From NCBI GenBank assembly GCA_965153455.1, contig OZ234494.1, forward strand, positions 11,408,001 through 11,472,000: a DNA stretch of 64,000 nucleotides. The letters are read 5' to 3'. Positions 12,225-23,985 of this stretch are shown here, one piece after another; the first letter of the stretch is position 1; each line of letters begins with the position of its first letter. The stretch is from Sphagnum compactum (Eukaryota; Bryophyta; Sphagnopsida; Sphagnales). The notes under the pieces are model-generated. The model saw only the letters and a list, made by a program, of their open reading frames with translations. It made no database searches and was not told where the DNA came from. The position numbers were made by a program, and so were the translations under genes.

Positions 12225-12790
12225 GTGTTGGTTGTAAGGATGGTAGGTGCAAATGTTCATAATTTGGTCATGTTCTTTTTTGAAAACTTGAGGTTTGTGG
12301 TGATCTTCTATGAATTTTTTTCTCATCATCCTTTCCAATCATCTAATCGTGTTAAATTTAATCATCTCATCATGCTCTCAGGTTTTTTTGTCATATCCTT
12401 TTGGTCACCTCATTATGTTCTTTTATTCTTTTCGTTACATTATTTATTTATTTATTTTTGGTTATCTCATCATGTTCTAAAGCTCTTCATATCACATTCT
12501 TTCCATCATGTTTTATGGTGTGTCATCATGTTTATTTGGTCCTCTAGTCATGCTTTAAAGTTTTTCATAATGTTTTTCCCATTGTGCTCTTCTACTCATT
12601 TCGTTCTACTTTTCATGTTGATTTTATTATGTTTTAATAATATTTTTTATCTAGTTTTTTTTGTTGTCATTTTTTGGTCTTTCTATTGAGTTTTTTGGGT
12701 CTTCTTGTTTCTTTTTTGGTCTTCCCATCCCACTACAAAGGTTGTGTTTCCGCCCCCCCCCCCCACCCCCCATTTCCCCCTATTGTTATT
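12225..12790 (+). repeat. Pyrimidine-rich low-complexity tract (TCATCATGTT-like words) ending in a C-run
   Basis: Degenerate repetition of words such as TCATCATGTTCT and TTTTTGGTC on the plus strand creates a 154-codon open frame rich in Phe, His and Leu. The tract ends in an interrupted C-run near 12752-12779. The translated sequence is explained by composition, so I do not annotate a protein. Confidence 0.5.
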
Positions 12791-13270
12791 ACTCGGAAGT
12801 GGTTTTTCATACTCAGGCTACAACATGTCTTTTTGTTATCCTTCTTGCCCGTGCCCATGCCCTTGCTTCGACTATTTGATTATTTGTTGTAAAAAGAAAG
12901 TTTACACCCTTATACAATAAAGGACATGTTTTTAAACATGTCACAAAATTATTGTGGAATGTGTCCCCTACTTCCCTTGTTATAATTAAAGACCAAGCAA
13001 ACACAAACTTTGATATTGCACACTTGTATGTTGAACTTAGAGTTATTCTTTCAATCATAGAAAGGGTATCATCAACTCATTTAACCCTCTTATCTTCATT
13101 TTCCTTCCTTTTCTAATGTTTGATTTTTTGTTTAGTGTTTTTCGTTGCAAAATTGATGTGCACTTACTAAATGTTATTATGTGTGATTTGGTATAATCTA
13201 TTAATGGTTATTTTCCCCTTTTTTCCTTCAATTTTTTTAACAAGGACAATAGATTTGTAAGAGACAATGC

Positions 13271-14110
13271 TTATTGGGTTGCATTTGCAAAAAATTTGAT
13301 TTGGTGAATTTCATAAGCAACATTCATGGGCACATCCACAAAATATCTCACATTTAAATATTCACGTTCAACAACATCAAACCTTGTTGTGGCATATATT
13401 GTTTCGGTTATGTTTAATATATAATTAAATGATAATTCCATCTTTCCCCCATTATTGATTATCATTAGTTGCTCCATGAAAATCATCAATCTTCATATGA
13501 TATGTTGATATGTTGACCTAGGTGTTGTTGAAATGTATTCGTAACTTGGTTTGGTCTTTTCATGTCCATTGCATTAGGATTGAATGGCCATGCATTTATA
13601 ACCTTGAATCCATTTTTTATGTTTTTCTTGGACAATGACATGTTTAAAGCCTTGTTTGTCCAACCAACCAATGTGTATTTGTCTAGTTCACAATGATTAT
13701 TTTTAACCATTGCATTATTTTTTCTCTTTTTTGAAAGTTTATTTTGAAATGCTTGTAGCAACTCACATCTAAGGACCTTGTAAGGCATGGGATGTAGTGT
13801 GACAATGTAATGTGATCATGTCCAACCCAAATGCTTGTGCTTAATTTTATTGCTTCTAATGTAACATATGAACCAAACCCATCTAGAATTAATAGATGTT
13901 GATAAGATTGAAAGATATCGCCTTTTGAAAAATGACAAATATTCCTTGAATAAAAGGTCACTATTGCTTTGGTTTATATCGCCATACATGGCCCTACCTT
14001 GCATTATCTAATATAATCATCTTTAATATGTTCACCTCTAAAGATGGAAAATCTTGGTAGGAAACCCCATGTTACATTTATGGCATAGTTTTTTTATTGA
14101 CCAACCATTC
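13271..14110 (-). pseudogene. pogo/Tigger-like (DDE_1 endonuclease) transposase relic
   Basis: Minus-strand frames, broken by frameshifts, together resemble plant pogo/Tigger-like DDE_1 transposases. Near 14090 comes a GFPT-like block. Then LLFKEYLSFF (about 13950) is followed by HLLILDGFGSYVTLEAI (about 13900-13850), the region that carries a catalytic Asp. SLDVSCYKHFKINFQK (about 13770) follows, then NNAMVKNNHCELDKYTL and LSKKNIKNGFKVINAWPFNP (about 13700-13590). The C-terminal remnant YFVDVPMN is near 13340. The frame changes at least twice and stops interrupt the N-terminal part, so it is not functional. Known for the family: a cut-and-paste transposase of TA-targeting DNA transposons. 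Terminal inverted repeats were not found. Confidence 0.7.
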
Positions 14111-15735
14111 TTTAAACCTTTAAATTGTGTTGAAAATCTATTGTGAACATTTTTTTGTTAGAACTTTTGCCCTTGACTTTTTCAATGTCTTGTCCTAACT
14201 TTCCGTATGTGATTTGGATTATATTTGTGTTAAATGTATAATGTATGTAAGTTTTAGTATAATGAATTTTATGACCAACTTGTCAAACCTTGTGTTTTAC
14301 AGACCTTTAGTCCTTCCATACGTTTAATACTTAATTTTTTATGTTATCATTTGAACCAATGCCACCAATATTTCCAAGGAATTCCATTTTTGAAAAGGGT
14401 GAGCTGGTTTGAATTTTTTTTGTTACTTTCATTTTTAGTTGCGACAAGGTCATTGAAAGTCCACATTATTGCATACCAAGTGTCCAAGCCACCATTGCTA
14501 CATCATTTTTCGTTTGAAAACACATGGGTCAACCTTCCTTGAGCTTGTCCTACCATTCAAATGATTTGAAATAGGACATAATACCTCCAAAAAATATTGA
14601 AGTTCATCTAACACACTCTATGGGAGTTATGACATACCCCAAAAATGCTAAAGGATTTGAAAAACTTGAATTTTCACTTAAATGTATTTTGGTTTGCTAC
14701 TTAATTTATGATTGAAATTAATCTTAGTTTTGGTAGGAGTCCAATGTGTTCACAAGGAAGGTTTTGCATGTTAGTTAATATAATCATAAACATGTTTTGT
14801 TTTGTGCTCCAAAGGTGTTGTTTTACATATTAAGTCTTAGGGCATGTTTGTGCATTCAAGATTTTTTGGATCCTTAAACCCCAAATCCTTTGAAACTGCC
14901 ATTATGAAGCAATCCCTTAAGCTAAATGGGCATTAACTAATAGTGCAAGCAATGGTGGCTCACATTTGTGACAAAACTATGTTTTTTACATGGATACCCT
15001 TTATTCAAATGTATATGGTGCTTAATATATCCTTATCTATTAATTGGGACTTGGATCTAAACTAACAATTTCATTATGAAGAGTATTGTGTGGTTATTTA
15101 CTGATTAAGAAATTCATTTGTTAATAGTAATTGACTTTTGAAGTTGAAAAATATGGATTAGTCGTTTGATTGGAACATCATAAAATGAAAAAAATTATAT
15201 TGATTCACATTTCAAATTTATTATTGGGATTCAATATATAATGTAATATAAGATGATAAATTCATATGAAGAATCTTTTATTTGAAAAATTTAATTGTTT
15301 GATAGTTAAGAACTTTTGAGCATGAATGGTTAAAATTTGACCATATTTTTATAAGTCCATATGAGTTGCAATTTTTGTTTATTTTTCAAAAAATTTGTCC
15401 CAAAATCATATTTTTTGAAAAATTTACATGGGGTAATATTCATATGGAGTTTGTGGGTTTTCTTTTCAGGACTTTCAAATTTAAAAATGACATTCGTTAC
15501 ATTAAATACAAGTTTTGACATAGATTTGGAAAGGTTTATAGGTGATTGAACATGTATTATTCATAGATTAGAATAATAACATTTTTTAAAGTAACAACCA
15601 TGTCCATTTGAATCATTTTAAATAATAATTTATGGACTTATAAGGAGTGTGATTTTTATTAATATTGAGCCATTGTACCATGCATGCACCCTAGTTTTTG
15701 AATGTGTGCACCCTTACACCTTAAACTAAACATTT
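14111..15735. other. AT-rich DNA, no supported gene
   Basis: May include more of the decayed transposon at its left end. Otherwise I see only short open frames without motifs. Confidence 0.4.
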
Positions 15736-15739
15736 TGTT

Positions 15740-15930
15740 AATTAAATTAGGTTGAGGGGTGTTCAAAGGTCTATAATTTATTCCCAAAACCACATGCTTT
15801 GTTATTGAAAGTGGGTGGATGGGTGCCCAAAGTGACACAATTTTCTCCCCATCACCAAACACTTTATTGATTTAAGTGGGTTCCGATGGGTGCCCAAGCA
15901 AAATAAATTTCTCCCATGACCAAACAAAAA
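15740..15930. repeat. Short degenerate tandem repeat, two to three units of about 60-76 bp
   Basis: Units share GTGGGT..GATGGGTGCCCAA, then a run of A/T, then TTTCTCCC.AT.ACCAAACA. The clearest two copies have GGGTGCCCAA at 15812 and 15888. A weaker first copy has GAGGGGTGTTCAAAGG near 15754. Confidence 0.5.
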
Positions 15931-17320
15931 AATGCACAATCCTTGTCCTGATGATAAAAGAACCAAACACAATTTTTATACTATAATGTCTTATCATAGG
16001 GTGCATATTGAGTGTTGGTTAGTTTTACAATTGGTCAATAGTCGACCTTGGGTTGAACTATTGCCCTAATCAATCACTAATTGTTGTTTGATGATGGGTA
16101 TGGTTGCCCTATTGCCTTGTCATTAACCCCTTATTTTAACAATGCTTGCACCTTTGGTTTTACCCTACACAATATGTGTTTTCAATGGATGGTGTCCTAG
16201 TAAGTGTTAGATCACATAATAAAATGATTGATGACAAGGCTTTCCATTGTGTTGAATTCATAAACCCAGTACCATCCATCAAATTAAAAAAATTGCATCC
16301 ATTATTAAAATCCTATGAGGCATACAAAATGGAAGGTCCATACATAACTAACGACATCAAAGATGCCACCAATAATAAATGTGACCAACTCCATAAAATC
16401 ATTACATGAAATCCAAAAAACAAAGTTCTTAGTGAAAGACAATTGAGGGTTTTGTGTGTAGGGTAATGCTTAAAAAACAAAGTGTTTCTAAAGTGAGTGC
16501 CCACCTAAAGGAGAATGAACAAGTGTTTATTTTGGGAATACCTCATTGTGAGGTTGTTATTCAACATAAACATTGGCAATTTTTTTTAAAAAAATTATCC
16601 ATGATACCTAGTGGATACAGAAAAATATATCTACTAGAGATACGGGGGAAAACAAAATGATTGCCAAAGCAAACATTTTGCTTTTCAAAATGACTTGCCT
16701 CTTGCCAAGGAGAATTTTTGTTAACTAAAATATTTTAAAAATACACTATACATTTTTTGATAGTGTTTTATGTGTGGGTGAAGGCTTTCATGGCATTGGT
16801 CAAAATATTTGATAGTCGCATTGAAAAATCATGTCATCATTGTCCACTTCATTTTGAACGATAATTATTTTACAATCAGATAAATGATAGCTAGAAGTTC
16901 ACATCATTATGTCTTTTGTCATGGATGTCCTATGGATGAGAACAATTATGAACTAATGATTTCATTATTGCCATACATAATATTATCATCCATTAGTGAC
17001 AAAAGTAACTCATTTATGACTATTTATTTTTTCCATGTAAGATGAAAATTTATTTTGTATGAATATAGTCATTCATAAAGTCATTGAGGATTTTTAATCA
17101 TTATTTTTTTAATTGCAAAAGACAAGATTCCTTTTAATGAGATAATTCAAAAAATTCTGAAAATAACCCACATGAAAAACAATTAATTGTTCAAAACAAC
17201 TTATGATCATGAACCAATTATGAATGATTTTAAACATGAACCAAAAAAATTTAATTTAATCCAACATCATGCCATGTTAACTCCTTTTTTTATGGAATTT
17301 ATATTAAAATACATTCACAT
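15931..17320. other. AT-rich DNA, no supported gene
   Basis: An 87-codon plus-strand frame (16146-16409) and a 68-codon one (16454-16660) were read and not recognised. Both could be transposon debris. Nothing else is visible. Confidence 0.4.
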
Positions 17321-17324
17321 TAAG

Positions 17325-18350
17325 TTTTGTCATGATTAACCTAGGTTTAGCCTTGGTTAGGTTTAATTGAAGTTTAACCTAAAATTAGCATAAGTTTATC
17401 CTAGGTTTAGCACAAGTTTAATTTTAAAGTTTAGTTTAGGTTTAGCCATTAAATTTAAATTGTAAGTTTAGCCTTCAAGTTTATTTATGTTTAGCCTTTA
17501 GTTAAACTTAAGTTAATTAGGTTTAGTTATGTTTAACTAAGTTTATCCTATGTTTAACTTCAAAGTTTAATTTAAATTTAGCCTTTAAGTTTAACCTTTA
17601 AATTTAGTTTTTAAGTTTAGCCACTAGGTTTAGTTTATGTTTAATTTATGTTTAATTTATAATTATAATTTTTAAGTTTAGCCTTTGTGTTTAACGTTTA
17701 AATTTAGTATTTAAGTTTAACCTTTAGGATTAACCTACGTTTAGCTTTTAAATTTAACATAGGTTTAACCTCTAAATTTAACCCAAGTTTAACTTAGGTC
17801 TAAACTTTAAATTTAATGTTTAAGTTTAGCTTAGGTTTAACCTAAGTTTAACCTAATTTTAACTTCTGAATTTAACCTTTAAGTTTAACCTAAGTTTAAC
17901 TTTTAAGCTAAGTTTATGTTTAACCTTTAAGTTTAGCCTTTAAGTTTAACCTAGGTTTAAATTCTAATTTTAACCTTTAAATTTAGCCTAAATTTAACCT
18001 TTTGGTTTAACTTATAGGTTTAGCCTATGTTTAACCTTTAAATTTAATCTTTATTTAGCTTATAAGTTTAAGTTTAAGTTTTCAATTTAAACTTTAGGTT
18101 TAGCCAAAGTTTAACCTTTAAATTTAATCTTTAAATTTACCTTATAAATTTAGCATATGTTTAGCCTTTAAATTTAGCTTATAAGTTTAATTTAAATTTA
18201 ACCTTTAAGTTTAACCTTTAAGTTGAACTTATAGGTTTTACCTTTGCTTAGTTTTTAGGTTTTGTTTATAAATTTAATTTATATTTAATTTCAAAGTTTA
18301 GTTTATACATTTAGCTTAGGTTAACCTATAATTACTTATGAAGGCCTAGT
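17325..18350. repeat. About 1-kb degenerate array of GTTTAACC / GTTTAGCC words
   Basis: Throughout this kilobase the plus strand is built from GTTTAACCT, GTTTAGCCTTTAA and AAGTTTAACCTTTAA-type units, roughly 10-25 bp each and irregularly spaced. It is not a canonical plant telomere array (TTTAGGG), although the TTTA.CC words look related. It is non-coding, with stops in all frames. It ends just before the left terminus of the CACTA-like element at 18368. Confidence 0.8.
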
Positions 18351-18367
18351 TTAACTTAAGTTAGACT

Positions 18368-20344
18368 TGCTAGAAGAAAAAATCAACTAACATTTGTAAT
18401 TATATTCTAGTTGCAAAAGACATTTGCTACTAAAAATTGTTTAGTTGCATTAAACAAGTTGCATAAGACACTAGTTGCAAGTGTGGTTGATGTCAATGGT
18501 CAACAAAATACTTCGATGTCTATTACCATCCGTATATTACCATAAAAATCAACAACTTACATAATGGAACTTAGCAAATGAAAAAGGTTTCAAAAAAAAT
18601 TGTTTTAAAAATAGATGGTGGATCCTCATAAGCTATTTTTAATGGTTTTAGATTGTGACACACAGCATAATACTAATATGCCACGTGACATTTTTGAGTT
18701 TTTCTCAAAATAAATTAAAATCAATATTTAGGTTGGTATGTGGAACTAAGTAAATAGGTAGGTAGGTAGGTAATTATTTTAAATTTCATTTGATTGGCTC
18801 ATCCCAATTGACGTGTTTTTTATGTGAAAGTGTAGGATAAAACCTCCTCATTATATAGTTATCAAAATGGAAATCAAGGACAAAATATATGGGATAAAAA
18901 CTGAAGTTGCAACTTAGTTGTAAATTAAGTTGCAACAAAAAAGTTCATCTCATATCTTTTGTCCTCCTTTTTAATTTTGTTAATTCTATAACTAAGTATA
19001 TATGTAACTCACTATCTATTTAATAAGCTAAATAAATATTAATTAATATTTATATAATAATCAATTACCCAATTCATTTAGTTATAAATGATTAATTCAT
19101 AATTCACGTATAGAAGAATAAATGACTGAAATAATAATTATTAATTCATAATTCACATATAGAAAATAAGTGATTAAAATAATAACCAATTTTTTGTCCA
19201 AATTATTACTTATAAGTTTTCCATAATAGTTTTTAAATTTAAAATAAATAATATAATATAATAATTAATTAATAATTAGTATTTAAACAATATGTAACTA
19301 ACTACCTTATTGGTTGTAAAATCTAGTTAAATAATAAAATAAATAGTTAAATTATTCAATAATCAATAATCAACATATAATTAATCAAATATATAACGAA
19401 AATATTAAATAATAAGTGCTTAATATTTAAATAATAATCGACTAACATAACAGCTATACATTATTAATTAATAGTTCAGAAATTTAAAAATGAAAGATTA
19501 AAATAATAAATAATTACCAATTAATTAACCCATTGATTAGTTATGCGTTATTAAATAATAATTTCATAAATAATAGAAAATCAATGAATTAATTAATTAT
19601 TATATAAATATTAATTAATTAATTAGTTTATTGGTTATATATTTTCATTAATGGTTTTTAAATAATCAAATAATTAATATTAAATGTATTTATTTATTGA
19701 TTAAATTTTATTGGATCATAATAATATTATTATTAATGAATGAATAATTATTAACCAACCAACAATTAACTAATGAATTAGTTATAAATGATTGATGAAT
19801 AGTTTATAAATATATTTAAAATAACTACAAATTATTACAATAACCATTATCAATTATATATATCAATTAATTAAAAATAGTTGTGAATAATTAATAAATA
19901 GGTGGATTCTATTAGTTAGGTAGGTAAAAAAACATATATAGGTAGGTAAGTAGCTAGTTTTTAAAAATAAAAAACTAAATACAATTTTATAAATACACCA
20001 ATGGAAACATACCCCATTATACCCCTAATAGAACTTAACAAAAGTACACATATTTTTCAAAAGTTTCTTGATACACCTATGTATACCACTAGGGGCTATC
20101 TTGACACCCTAGTAGTGTAACTAAGTTTGGTTCCATTTGCAACTAATGGGACATATGGGTATGAAAAAAAATTCTAATGTGTAGGATGAAAAAGTCATTA
20201 ATTGCAAATGTAGTTGTAATATAATTGTTAGAATGGTCAAAGGTGCAAAATAGTTGAAAAAACAATTATAGCTAATTGCAAATGACAATTAGTTGCATGT
20301 AGTTGCAAATGCATTAGTTGCATTTTGGGGGTTTTCTTCTAGTA
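18368..20344. mobile_element. CACTA-like non-autonomous DNA transposon (about 2 kb)
   Basis: The left end TGCTAGAAGAAAA (18368-18380) and right end TTTTCTTCTAGTA (20332-20344) are inverted copies sharing 11 bp. They resemble the plant CACTA terminus CACTACAAGAAA. Both ends carry clustered subterminal copies of AGTTGCA(A/T), at least four in the first 130 bp and about five in the last 130 bp, a typical CACTA feature. The interior is very AT-rich, has no transposase domain and includes a (TAGG)n run at 18757-18775. A 3-bp target duplication could not be confirmed. Confidence 0.5.
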
Positions 20345-22275
20345 TAGGTGGCCTAAGTTAATCTTGGATAACCTAGGTCAACCTAAGGTGGCCTAGGAAG
20401 TCTTTTACTTAAAATATAATCAATCATCACAAACTTAAACAATAAAATATTTTAACCTAGGCTTTTACCTGACCTAGACTAAGTTCCTTGGCTAGGCTCC
20501 TTAGGCCTTGGTTATTAGATGGCATCACACGATTCAACCAAAAAATGTTTAATTTAAAATTTAAAATTGTCACATGGTAGTCCATAAATGGTTAATAAAT
20601 TCTAAATGATTTGGAATAGGTTGCCACATGTCAACAATAATTTAATTTTAAAAATTAAAAATTAAATTATCAAATTAAACCTCAAAATTGGGATGCATTT
20701 TTCATAATTATTTTATTGATTTAGTATTATAAAATTTGATGACCATGATTGCATGATCTTTCAAAATCATGATCATTCATGGCATGAAATAATTGAATAC
20801 CATGATGCCATAAATGACTACCTTCATGGCATAATGACTATGGTCATGGTTGTGATGAAATGATATGAATGATGAGTTTGAATCAACTAGGTGGTCATGT
20901 AATTGCTAAGGCATATATAATTCAAATTTGTAGTTATAGATGTTGTTTTGTTGAAATAGATTACAACCTTTTAAACAATGATAAGGCCTAAAATAAGCCT
21001 TAACCTTAATTAACGTCACTTAATGTGGACATGATTAAAGCCTTACTTGAACTAACACAAGGCAATTTAAAGCCAAACCTGTGACCAATGCATGGACATG
21101 ATGGTCATTTTTTATATGGGAAAAAGGTTTTAAAAGAAAACTAATTAATATGGAAGGGTGTATTCTGAGTTTGCCAAGGAAAAAAATGATTTTTTTCATG
21201 TAGGGAAACATCTAAGGAGTGGGGTGTTCTTGAAATAAACACCCACCCAAGTTGAAGGCCATTGACAATGAAAACACCTTACTCTTTAAACACAAGCATA
21301 CTTTTATTAAATTTTTATTTTTTCTCGTCATACCATGTGGATATTCGTTAGGTATCAATAGATAGTGAAAAAAGGCAAATTACCCATTAGACCTTTTTTA
21401 GAAAAAAATTCCACTTGGTAATATGCCTTTTAGATACATTAAAAATATTATGCATTGTGCTTTATGATGAATTAAACTTATTGGTTCCATTTTGAACATT
21501 GTCATTGATGTTGGATGCACAAGTTATTTACTTGGATATATATGTAGGTAAATGTTATGGCAAATATAGAATGTTAACTAGTTCATAATATAAATCCAAC
21601 TTAATGTATAAAATTAAAAAATATTTTTTCCAATCGATAATTTGTTTTGTTATCCTACTTGGTTGGTATATATTTTTTACTTACCTTATATACCTTTCTT
21701 GTGGGGTAGATAATTATTCTAAAGTGGGTAAAAATAAGGTAAAATGTAGACATAATTCATATGCATTGTCACATTTTTGTGGCACACTCATTTTTTAGGA
21801 TATATATAATTTGCAATATTTACCTTGAGCAAGATTTTTTATTTATTATACCTTTGGAGTTGGAAGCTCTTCAAATTATACTACCATTTCATATTATAAT
21901 AATGCCTCGTGCATCATTAAAGTTGCATCATTACTGTCAAAAAATAAATTTTATTGTTGTCCAATTCACTTGAAAACATGGTCTTTATTTTCAACTTTTA
22001 GAAATAGTTATCATGTCTAAGAGGAAACATTCACCGTGGCTTAAATGGTTAGTTTGCTGAAATGTTTGTAGGAGGGACACATGACTAGCCTTTTACTTTC
22101 AAGACATCTAACAATAACTTTTTTTTTCTATATTAAACGTTTAACCACTTCAAAAATGTGTAATGGAATTTAATTTGGCTAGGGTGTTTGGCCCACCTAA
22201 AAAAAAGTAGGCGACTTGTAAATGTTCTAAAAATCCTACATGCGATAAAATTTACTTAAGGTGGGATTTTAATTA
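20345..22275. other. AT-rich DNA, no supported gene
   Basis: It includes CCTAGG-type words near 20345-20520 similar to those around 24330-24370. Two short plus-strand frames (21604-21798, 21761-21973) are unrecognised and likely spurious. Confidence 0.4.
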
Positions 22276-22470
22276 TATGATTTGTGGGGGAATTAAACCC
22301 TTAAATTGCCCATCACAATGCAAAGCTTTTCTTGCACACATGGCATGCATACATATTGGACAAAACAAGTAACAAAACAAACAAAATATGCTTAATACCT
22401 AATACCTACTTGCTAAAATTGATTTGTGGGGGGAATTGAACCCCCAAACTACCCATTACAAAAAAAGTCA
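22276..22470. repeat. Duplicated motif GATTTGTGGGGGAATT.AACCC
   Basis: GATTTGTGGGGGAATTAAACCC (about 22278) and GATTTGTGGGGGGAATTGAACCC (about 22421) are followed by similar ACTACCCAT.ACAA-like words. The reverse complement contains GGGTTCAATTCCCC, a tRNA T-arm or B-box-like word, so the copies may derive from a SINE or a tRNA-related sequence. No A box was assigned. Confidence 0.35.
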
Positions 22471-23279
22471 TTCGCAAAACTTGTTAGAACTTAGTACTTA
22501 CTAACTTCCTACCACGAACAAAGAAACAAAATTTTGATGGAGACCTTAACCTTTGTTGAGATCATGGAAACTAAAGGCCAAATGCAAAAAATAAAACTTC
22601 AACTAACCCAAACAAAATTTGTGTATCAAAACCACGTTGGGTTTGCATATCCTTCCAAGTGACAATTACCTATGGGTATGGAAAATTTTATAATGTGTAA
22701 AATTGTTGTGTAAACATCCAAACCACAATGTGGTGTTGGAGTTTAAATTTGATGAATTCAAATTGTTGAAGCTCCTTTTGTCCTCAACGTAACCAATAAC
22801 TTGAACCATGGCAATCTTTGCCAACTTGAAATATTTTGGCTAGCTTGTGTGCAACATTTGTGAAGAGGCCAAATATCTCCAAAGCCAAGTCAAAGGATTT
22901 ATGGTGTAAGGATGACCCATGGTTAATGTTGCAATTATTTTCATTGTTAACTTGAAAAATGACATTTGTAGATCCAAAGACATAAAAGATAAAACCTTTG
23001 GCACCAAGGTATGATTAGGCCCAATCCTTTTCAAGTAGAAAAAATGGGCCTTAATCACATTAATGTGTCTTTTGAAAGACTCCTCACAGTTGCCATCATC
23101 CAATATTGAGGGACCCCCTTCCTTCCCCAATTTCTAAACACCATGTGAAGGAAACAAGCCTACAACTCTAAAACTAAAAATTTAATAGCCTTTTCATTTG
23201 ATTTTTCACATTTTCCATAACTTGAGTGTGCACTTCTTTGATCACGAAATTCATTAGCCATGTTGTATAAATGTTCCAC

Positions 23280-23969
23280 TCAAATGTGTTGTCCATTGTA
23301 AACAAAAGTTAAATGTTCCGTACCCATATTCATGTCTAAGATCCACCACATGATGAAGAGGTCATGGGAGGGACCCACCAAAGACTTGATGGAATAAAAC
23401 ACATCAAACTTGAAAATAGCGTTAAGGTTCAAAAAATGTATTTGCCTAATGTTCAAAGCTTGATTGTTGCCATAATCAACAAGAAAGACATCTTGAGATA
23501 GTGTCAATTTTATCAGGTTGTTCACTTCTTCCAATAGTGGTAGCAAGACTACCTGCCCATATAAGGCATCAATATCACATAGGAGTTTAAAGTTCATCTT
23601 GACATCAAAAGTCATATTGACCACTAGAATGCAATGTTTTATCATCACCCATTTTGTAGATCTCAAAATAGAAATCCACCTTGTTTTAACATTATTTAAC
23701 AATTGATTACCTTGAATTTTCATGATCGTAGCAAACTTGTTGAATTTCAAGTGTTTATTAGGGTTTTCATTAAAATATGCATATAGGGTTTGGAACATGT
23801 TCTCCAACCTACAAACCATGTTAAGTTCAGATAGAGCTTGCATGGCAAGATTAGTTTGATGGGCCATGTAATGGATGCCTTGCATGTGAAGATCATAATC
23901 CAATTTAATTTGATGTGTAACTCCAATTTTCGTACTTTGAAAAACACTGACACCATTAGTTCCAAACAC
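23280..23969 (-). pseudogene. hAT-type transposase relic (DUF4371/ZNF862-like)
   Basis: A 229-codon minus-strand open frame. Near its start it reads VFGTNGVSVFQSTKIGVTHQ, then HMQGIHYMAHQTNLAMQALS and NNVKTRWISILRS, matching the order of motifs in plant hAT transposases of the zinc finger 862/DUF4371 type. The beginning is missing: the frame starts directly at a CACTACAAGAAAT terminus at 23967-23979. The C-terminal dimerisation region is not recognisable downstream (22.8-23.1 kb holds an unrecognised 96-codon frame). The remaining frame is open, so the copy is younger or less decayed than the pogo relic. Not expected to be active. Confidence 0.65.
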
Positions 23970-23985
23970 TACAAGAAATCACTAT
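23967..23985 (+). mobile_element. CACTA transposon terminus (CACTACAAGAAAT)
   Basis: The exact plant CACTA terminal word CACTACAAGAAAT begins at 23967 and abuts the truncated hAT frame. The matching inverted end was not found nearby on the right, so the far boundary of this element is unknown or decayed. Confidence 0.5.

Noticed and set aside
12225-12689. 154-codon plus-strand frame, membrane-like
   Set aside because: The hydrophobicity is produced by a TTT/TCAT-rich low-complexity tract; no start context, introns or homologous motif.
16146-16660. Two plus-strand frames of 87 and 68 codons
   Set aside because: No recognisable motif and no splice context; probably transposon debris or chance.
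17325-18350. Interstitial telomere array
   Set aside because: The words are TTTAACC/TTTAGCC with irregular spacing, not TTTAGGG/CCCTAAA repeats; kept only as a degenerate array.
22840-23130. 96-codon minus-strand frame as the C-terminal part of the hAT transposase
   Set aside because: Correct strand and position, but I could not recognise hAT dimerisation motifs, so it was not joined to the relic.
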